From assembly GCF_042453785.1 (NCBI RefSeq), contig NC_091668.1, positions 379,501-443,500 on the forward strand: 64,000 nt of DNA, given 5' to 3'. The number at the start of each line of letters is the position of its first letter. Within the stretch, counting starts at the first letter, position 1. The position numbers were made by a program, and so were the translations under genes. The stretch comes from Malus domestica. Taxonomy: Eukaryota > Streptophyta > Magnoliopsida > Rosales > Rosaceae. The notes under the pieces were generated by a model. The model saw only the letters and a list, made by a program, of their open reading frames with translations, ran no database searches and had not been told where the DNA came from. This document shows positions 58,953 through 64,000 of the stretch, piece after piece.

Positions 58953-59560
58953 GTTTATACATGACTTGTTCCCTTTTTGTTTTGACTGTACCTAAAAGAG
59001 AGTAGGAAGGTAAACTAGTCTAACAATTCCTTCTTCTGTTAACAAGAAGATAAACTAGTCTAATTTATGAGTAGAGGGTCCAAACTTAAGTGCAAAGAAG
59101 AAAAAATTATCTCCACCAAACTATTCACATTTACCTTATATCAAGCTTCTTTGTTCATTGTTCATGAGATTGCTGCAACAAGATAAAGATCAAGTACAAC
59201 TTGACCAAATGAAGATCAAGTACAACTTGACCAAATGATTCAACAATTTTGTTTAATGAGATTTGTAGTTGTAGTGATTGACCTCTTATTTTATTCTCTA
59301 TGCCGATGCCTTGTGTCGAATTTTTAGCAATGTCCACATAAACTTTAGGCCTTATTCCACATTGCCGAATAATTTTGTCACAATTTTGAATTAATTTCAT
59401 CAAGTATAGCAATGTCCACATTAACAAGTGCTCTATTCATAAGATTACAAAAACAAAAACAAAAAAGAAGCTACATTCACAAGGAATATTAGTAAATACT
59501 TGAGTTTCCGGTAACTGAGTTGTGAGAAAAAATTAAGGACTGAAATTTACACATCTAAGT

Positions 59561-59897
59561 CGAATTTAAAAATACTAAATATACCAAATATATTTAAATT
59601 AAATTAAATTTGACAAATTAATGATAACATTACCAACAACGGAGAAATTGGCACAATTTGAAAGTTTATGTATGATCAAAACTGACAATCAGTATTACGG
59701 TATGATGATATTCATTTTCACTTGTAAACCGAATTTAAAAATACTAAATATACCAAATAGATTTAAATTAAATTAAATTTGACAAATTAATGATAACATT
59801 ACCAACAACGGAGAAATTGGCACAATTTGAAAGTTTAAATATGATCAAAACTGGCAATCAGTATTACGGTCTGGTGATATTCCTCTTCACTTGTAAG
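59561..59897. repeat. Direct tandem duplication, period 169 bp
   Basis: A unit beginning CGAATTTAAAAATACTAAAT occurs at 59561 and again at 59730. Both copies run through ATTACCAACAACGGAGAAAT, and CAGTATTACGGT, to TTCACTTGTAA, with only a handful of differences. It is recent and non-coding. Confidence 0.9.
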
Positions 59898-60015
59898 CGA
59901 GGGGTCTTAAGTTCAAATCTCGTGAATGACGAATTTAATACCAAATTAGGTTATCCATTATGTAGCTTAACCGAACTCTCTTCTTCCCTTCATGTAAATA
60001 TATCTCTGTACTAAA
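59870..60015 (+). mobile_element. Possible SINE fragment
   Basis: GGTCTGGTGATATTCC followed by GTAAGCGAGGGGTCTTAAGT and TCAAATCTCGTG looks like the box A and box B layout of a tRNA-derived SINE (box B GTTCAAATCTC). Part of its first half lies in the tandem duplication. No flanking duplication was found. Confidence 0.45.
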
Positions 60016-60132
60016 ACAAAGTATGATTAAAACTAAATTAAAAGTGTGTTTATTGTAAACTAAATTAAGGAAGATAAAGCGAAATAAGAGAAAAGCAATA
60101 GGGCCTTCCTGCGACTTACAACTACAGAGAGT

Positions 60133-60333
60133 GCTGGTTCGGTATTGTCGTGCTTTGAAAAAAATAGTTTGAAAATAAGCTTATTTTCTTTTTGTTGCTT
60201 CACGTTTTCAGCTTTTTTTTTTCATCGAAAACTGTGAAAATAAACTATTTTTAAGTGTTTACCAAATACCATTTTGAGCTTAGTTTTTTTTTTATATCTA
60301 CTCTTTATAAAAGCTCCTCGGTAGCAAACCAGT
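60133..60333. mobile_element. Family-D MITE, copy 3, upstream of CCT2
   Basis: Starts GGTTCGGTATTGTCGTGCTT, contains TTGCTTCACGTTTTCAGC and TTTTTAAGTGTTTACCAAAT, and ends TCGGTAGCAAACC. It lies about 550 bp upstream of the CCT2 start codon. Confidence 0.68.
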
Positions 60334-60488
60334 ATAAAGAGGTCCCGTGCGACCTTTTGTATAACTCGCTAGGGCATTTGGTACGTATCATTTCCAATCA
60401 CCGGCTATAAATCACACTGGCCCACCCTCCCCCTTCAATCCAACCGTTCGTTCCGTAGCCCTTGTTTTGATGCATCACATTTAGAAAA

Positions 60489-60704
60489 ATGGAGCAACCT
60501 AGCGGAGTTCATACATCCGGTTCTTCTCGCTACTTCTCTTTTACTCCTGTGCTGCCCGTTCAGAGTCTTAAAACCCTCGACGCCGAAACCAGTTATTGTG
60601 GGGGATCTAGCGTCTTCGATTCTCCGTTCACCGTCACCGTCTCCGTCTTCGTTTTCTCTTCTGTAAGATCAGGTAGTTTCTCATTCACGGTTTCCGTTTG
60701 CTAA
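60489..60704 (+). other. 71-codon open frame in the probable CCT2 leader
   Basis: An ATG at 60489 opens MEQPSGVHTSGSSRYFSFTP..., running to a stop at 60704. A good donor (TCT/GTAAGA) at 60661 falls inside it. It may be an upstream ORF or an unrelated first exon. I do not recognise the protein. It is reported because it has gene-like codon use in its first 55 codons. Confidence 0.3.
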
Positions 60705-60880
60705 GATTTTGAGGTTTAGGGTTTTACCAGACTTGAGATTTTATTTGCTTCAACTTTCCTCGGTTCTGTCATTTCCTTGTGATTTGCGTGTTCGGATTGT
60801 TTGTTGCCGTTGTATTTTACTTTGTTTCGTAAAATCTCACAGGCTTTCATTCAGGCGAAGTCGTTTGATATCTCTATTCC

Positions 60881-63800
60881 ATGGCGGTATGCAAGAGTTT
60901 GATTTTTGACATTTTTTTTTCAGATTTCCTTTTTTTTTTTTGGTTTGATTTGATTTGATTGACGAATGCGATAGGTGGAGAGAATTTTCAAAGATGAAGC
61001 TAGTGAGGAGAAAGGAGAGCGCGCCAGACTGGTGAGTTTTCTTCACTCTGCTTTGAACGTGCACAATGTTTGTAGTAAACAAATGTTATTTATGTTAGGG
61101 TTGACAGTTCATTTGCCTATTGAAATTGATTTTATGCTTATGATGGAACGATTTAGTTTCCCGAAAGGCAACGTTTGTTACAAAATAGTACAAATGAAAT
61201 GTTGTTGGTTAATATTCTGGGGTTGAATCACAGCATTTGTTCAAGTGTACATCATTTTTCGGTTTTGACAAAATGTTTTCCGAACTTTTTTTGTGGAGGA
61301 ATTAGGGTGGATGTTGTATAAAAATTGAGGTGTTCAAATAATCTTTCTTTTGCAATAATTAATTGTGTTCGCAAGGCCTTCTGGGATTTGTGACCGTACC
61401 AGATTATATTGGAAAATTTTCTGTGTATAATAGTGTAGGGCAGTGTATGTTAGGGGATTTTAATATCTTTTTGTCTATTCACATGTCAAATCAATATTGC
61501 TACCTAAAAGTTGACGTATCCCTCATGCTTACAACTTATCTATAATTTGTATTGTTTAAGGCTTCATTTGTGGGTGCAATAGCAATTGCTGACTTGGTAA
61601 AGACGACCTTGGGACCAAAGGGAATGGTTAGTGTCTCTTACTCTGTTGCCAAACTAATAGACACTTGTGCGTGTACAATGGTTTCCTACTTGTGTTAATC
61701 ACTTTCTTATTAATATATTTGGACAGGATAAAATTCTTCAATCAACAGGAAGAGGTCATGCGGTTACTGTTACTAATGATGGGGCCACCATCTTAAAGTC
61801 CCTGCATATTGACAATGCAGCTGCCAAAGTTCTTGTTGGTATCCTTGCAATTGCATTTTGAATTTGTGACTGTTGTTCACACTGATTGTTACAGGTTGTA
61901 GACATGTTTTTCCATTTTAGTTATCATTTTATGTATATGTATACCGATTTGGTCAAAACTGTTGTTGGCAAGTTATCTGTGATCTTCAAGTACTGAAAGT
62001 GTATGGGAGGGGTAGAGATAGATCTTACTCACTTTTTGCGATGATCCTTAATACAAGAGTTAGATATTTCAAAAGTTCAAGATGATGAAGTTGGTGATGG
62101 GACAACTTCTGTTGTTGTTTTGGCGGGTGAACTCTTAAGGGAGGCTGAAAAGCTGGTTGCATCAAAGATTCACCCGATGACAATCATTTCAGGTTTGTCT
62201 GAAGTTTCTGCAAACACCTCTCACTAGTTTTGTTGCTCTGTTCTATTGTTGCTTATGTGGTACCATGTGACTATAGAGTTAGTAATGCTGTTAGTTTGAT
62301 TGTTTAGGTTATCGGATGGCAGCTGAATGTGCTCGTGATGCTTTATTGCGTAAGGTTGTGGATAACAAGGCTGATTCTGGTATTCACTACTGACTATTAT
62401 TTTGAATTTAATTTCTGTATTTTGACTTCAGTTGCTTCTGTACCATTCATCAATTATATGACTTTAGGGATCAACATTCATTTAGTAGCTGTTGATATGA
62501 GTTATTCTAGTCACATGATGTTCAGTTAATGAATTTGATGGGCTTGATCATTATGCATGCTGCTTTCTGAGATTGGAGCTTTTGAATGGATTAGCTATGC
62601 TTTCATTATCTTTGCCTTGCACAATTGTAACTAAATGAACGAGGCATCACTGAATTTTGCAGAGAAATTTAAGTCAGACCTAATGAAGATCGCAATGACT
62701 ACTTTGAGCTCCAAAATTCTTTCTCAGGATAAGGAACATTTTGCACAGCTAGCAGTTGATGCTGTGATGCGCCTAAAGGTGATTGTAACTTAATGTTTGG
62801 TAGTTAAGGTTCAATGTGAGTGTTGAAAACATTTTCTTTTCTTTAGTCTTCATGTTTTTTCACAAGCTGTTCGCAATGGCAGGGGAGCACCAACTTAGAG
62901 GCCATCCAAATTATAAAGAAGCCCGGTGGATCACTTATAGACTCATTTTTAGATGAAGGGTAAGAAAGAAAATGAACTTTTGAGCTTATGTTATTTTTAG
63001 TGCCAATCTCGTCAATTTTGGAAATTCTATTATGCAGTGTTGAAGATTTCTGTTCTTTGTCATCAATTATCTGCATAGCTGATATGGGCTGTAAATTTCT
63101 TTATGTTTATTTTTGGTTATGCATGTTGATTTCTTATTTACTCTTGCATGACCTCTTCCATACTTCTGTTTTTATTGTTCAGATTTATTCTTGACAAGAA
63201 AATAGGTCTTGGTCAGCCGAAGCGCATAGAGAATGCAAACATTTTGGTTGCAAATACAGCAATGGACACGGACAAAGTGAAGATTTATGGGGCACGTGTT
63301 CGTGTTGACTCAATGGCGAAAGTTGCTGAAATTGAAGGGGCTGAGAAAGATAAAATGAGAGAAAAAGTTCAGAAGATCATAGGTCACGGAATTAACTGTT
63401 TTGTTAACAGACAGTTGATCTACAATTTCCCAGAAGAACTCTTTGCAGATGCTGGAATACTTGCAATTGAGCATGCTGATTTTGATGGCATTGAGCGTTT
63501 GGCCTTAGTTACTGGTGGTGAAATTGCATCAACCTTTGATAACCCAGAGTCCGTTAAGCTTGGGCACTGCAAGCTAATTGAGGAAATTATGATTGGTGAG
63601 GACAAGTTGATCCACTTTTCTGGAGTTGAACTGGGTCAGGCTTGCACAATAGTGCTGAGAGGCGCAAGGTATTTTTTCATTTACATTTTGTTTTCTTCTA
63701 TTTCAATTCTGCACTGGCTAATATTACTGTGCCCACACAAATGTAATTAAAACCTCTTTTGTGTGTGTGTGTGTGTGTGTGGGCAATATAGTATATGAAA

Positions 63801-64000
63801 TGTGAGAGTTAATATTTGAAATGGAGTACCATACATGTGTAGCTTATCTTATTTGCGGCCATAGTTAAACTGGCTGATAGTCTGTCAGACTCGTATGCCC
63901 TTTGGAATACCAGAAATTATGTATGCAGGTATTACTTTTGTGGCTTGTGTTGGCTGACAGTATTGTTATTAGCTGATTGGAAATAGCAACTCTTGTCAGC
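60881..64000 (+). CDS. CCT2: T-complex protein 1 subunit beta (CCT2), 5' part, runs off the window
   Basis: Nine exons are visible (60881-60886, 60975-61031, 61561-61626, 61727-61838, 62064-62192, 62308-62379, 62663-62778, 62883-62959, 63183-63668), coding about 373 residues in matching phases; the rest lies beyond 64000. CCT2 is one of eight subunits of the cytosolic TRiC/CCT chaperonin, which folds actin, tubulin and other proteins with ATP. The first coding exon holds only ATG GCG, joined to GTG GAG AGA ([21 protein letters not shown]). Chaperonin ATP-site motifs are present: [18 protein letters not shown] and [17 protein letters not shown]. The apical region follows ([20 protein letters not shown]... 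[20 protein letters not shown]). The window ends inside the next intron; no further exon is seen in 63669-64000. Confidence 0.96.
63759..63783. repeat. (GT)n microsatellite in CCT2 intron
   Basis: A run of about 12 GT units lies in the last visible intron of CCT2. Confidence 0.9.

Larger units (their letters stand above)
57885..60880. other. Intergenic region between SKS5-like and CCT2 genes
   Basis: Contains the SKS5-like 3' UTR, a family-E MITE (58263-58465), a family-J inverted-repeat element (58474-58952), a 169-bp tandem duplication (59561-59897) with a SINE-like segment after it, a family-D MITE (60133-60333) and the CCT2 leader. No further gene is supported. Confidence 0.6.

Noticed and set aside
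1-64000. CRISPR arrays, tRNA, rRNA or a bacterial defence system
   Set aside because: No regular spacer array, no tRNA or rRNA sequence and no prokaryote-type gene cluster was seen; the content is plant nuclear.
1-64000. A single previously undescribed biological system
   Set aside because: The genes belong to known families with unrelated roles. The unusual features are individual (ceramidase change, U12 intron, transposon structures), so no system is claimed.

Overview
This is eukaryotic nuclear DNA from a flowering plant. The genes have many GT-AG introns, AT-rich intergenic DNA and plant-specific families (dehydrin, SKU5-similar oxidase-like protein, LHT-type amino-acid transporter). The protein sequences and the dense set of small inverted-repeat elements look most like Rosaceae, probably the apple/pear tribe; that placement is from memory of related sequences, not from a search. 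No tRNA, rRNA, CRISPR array or prokaryote-style operon was seen.

Layout. 1-2590: non-LTR retrotransposon (LINE) on the minus strand, cut by the window edge. 4566-6995 (+): LHT8-like amino-acid transporter, five exons. 7573-9028 (-): small two-helix membrane protein of unknown function, two exons. 12521-14968 (+): intronless LDL1-type histone demethylase. 18128-19296 (+): acidic dehydrin with three K-segments, behind a promoter rich in DRE/CRT and ABRE sites. 23386-27041 (+): neutral ceramidase, nine exons, with Thr where the family has its catalytic Ser. 27207-28170 (-): tail of an alcohol-dehydrogenase-like gene split by a solo LTR. 28213-30755: young, incomplete Copia fossil. 33139-39287 (+): ubiquitin-like-domain BAG6/Scythe-like protein, 17 coding exons. 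39722-40640: decayed PIF/Harbinger transposon. 42582-44983 (+): CTU1/NCS6 tRNA-thiolation enzyme, ten exons, one intron of the rare U12 AT-AC class. 46314-46640 (+): small one-helix membrane protein. 52498-57884 (+): SKS5-like multicopper-oxidase-like protein, eight exons. 60881 to the right edge (+): 5' part of CCT2, the chaperonin beta subunit.

For seven of the eight multi-exon genes the exons I assigned by hand sum to a whole number of codons with matching phases; CCT2 is phase-consistent as far as it goes. These models are therefore firm even without transcripts. The genes are independent transcription units: two housekeeping genes (CTU1, CCT2), a chromatin enzyme, stress, cell-wall and transport genes. 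I see no shared pathway.

Between and inside the genes lies a large load of small non-autonomous transposons. I group them by eye into lettered families (A to K); several have clear target-site duplications (9 bp, 8 bp, TAA/TTA) that suggest Mutator-like, hAT-like and PIF/Harbinger-like origins. The points most worth a second look are the Ser-to-Thr change in the ceramidase, the U12 intron of CTU1, the solo LTR inside the dehydrogenase exon, a 39-bp LINE-tail insertion with a 15-bp duplication in a BAG6-like intron, and the repeated inverted-repeat families. I found no convincing wholly new biological system.
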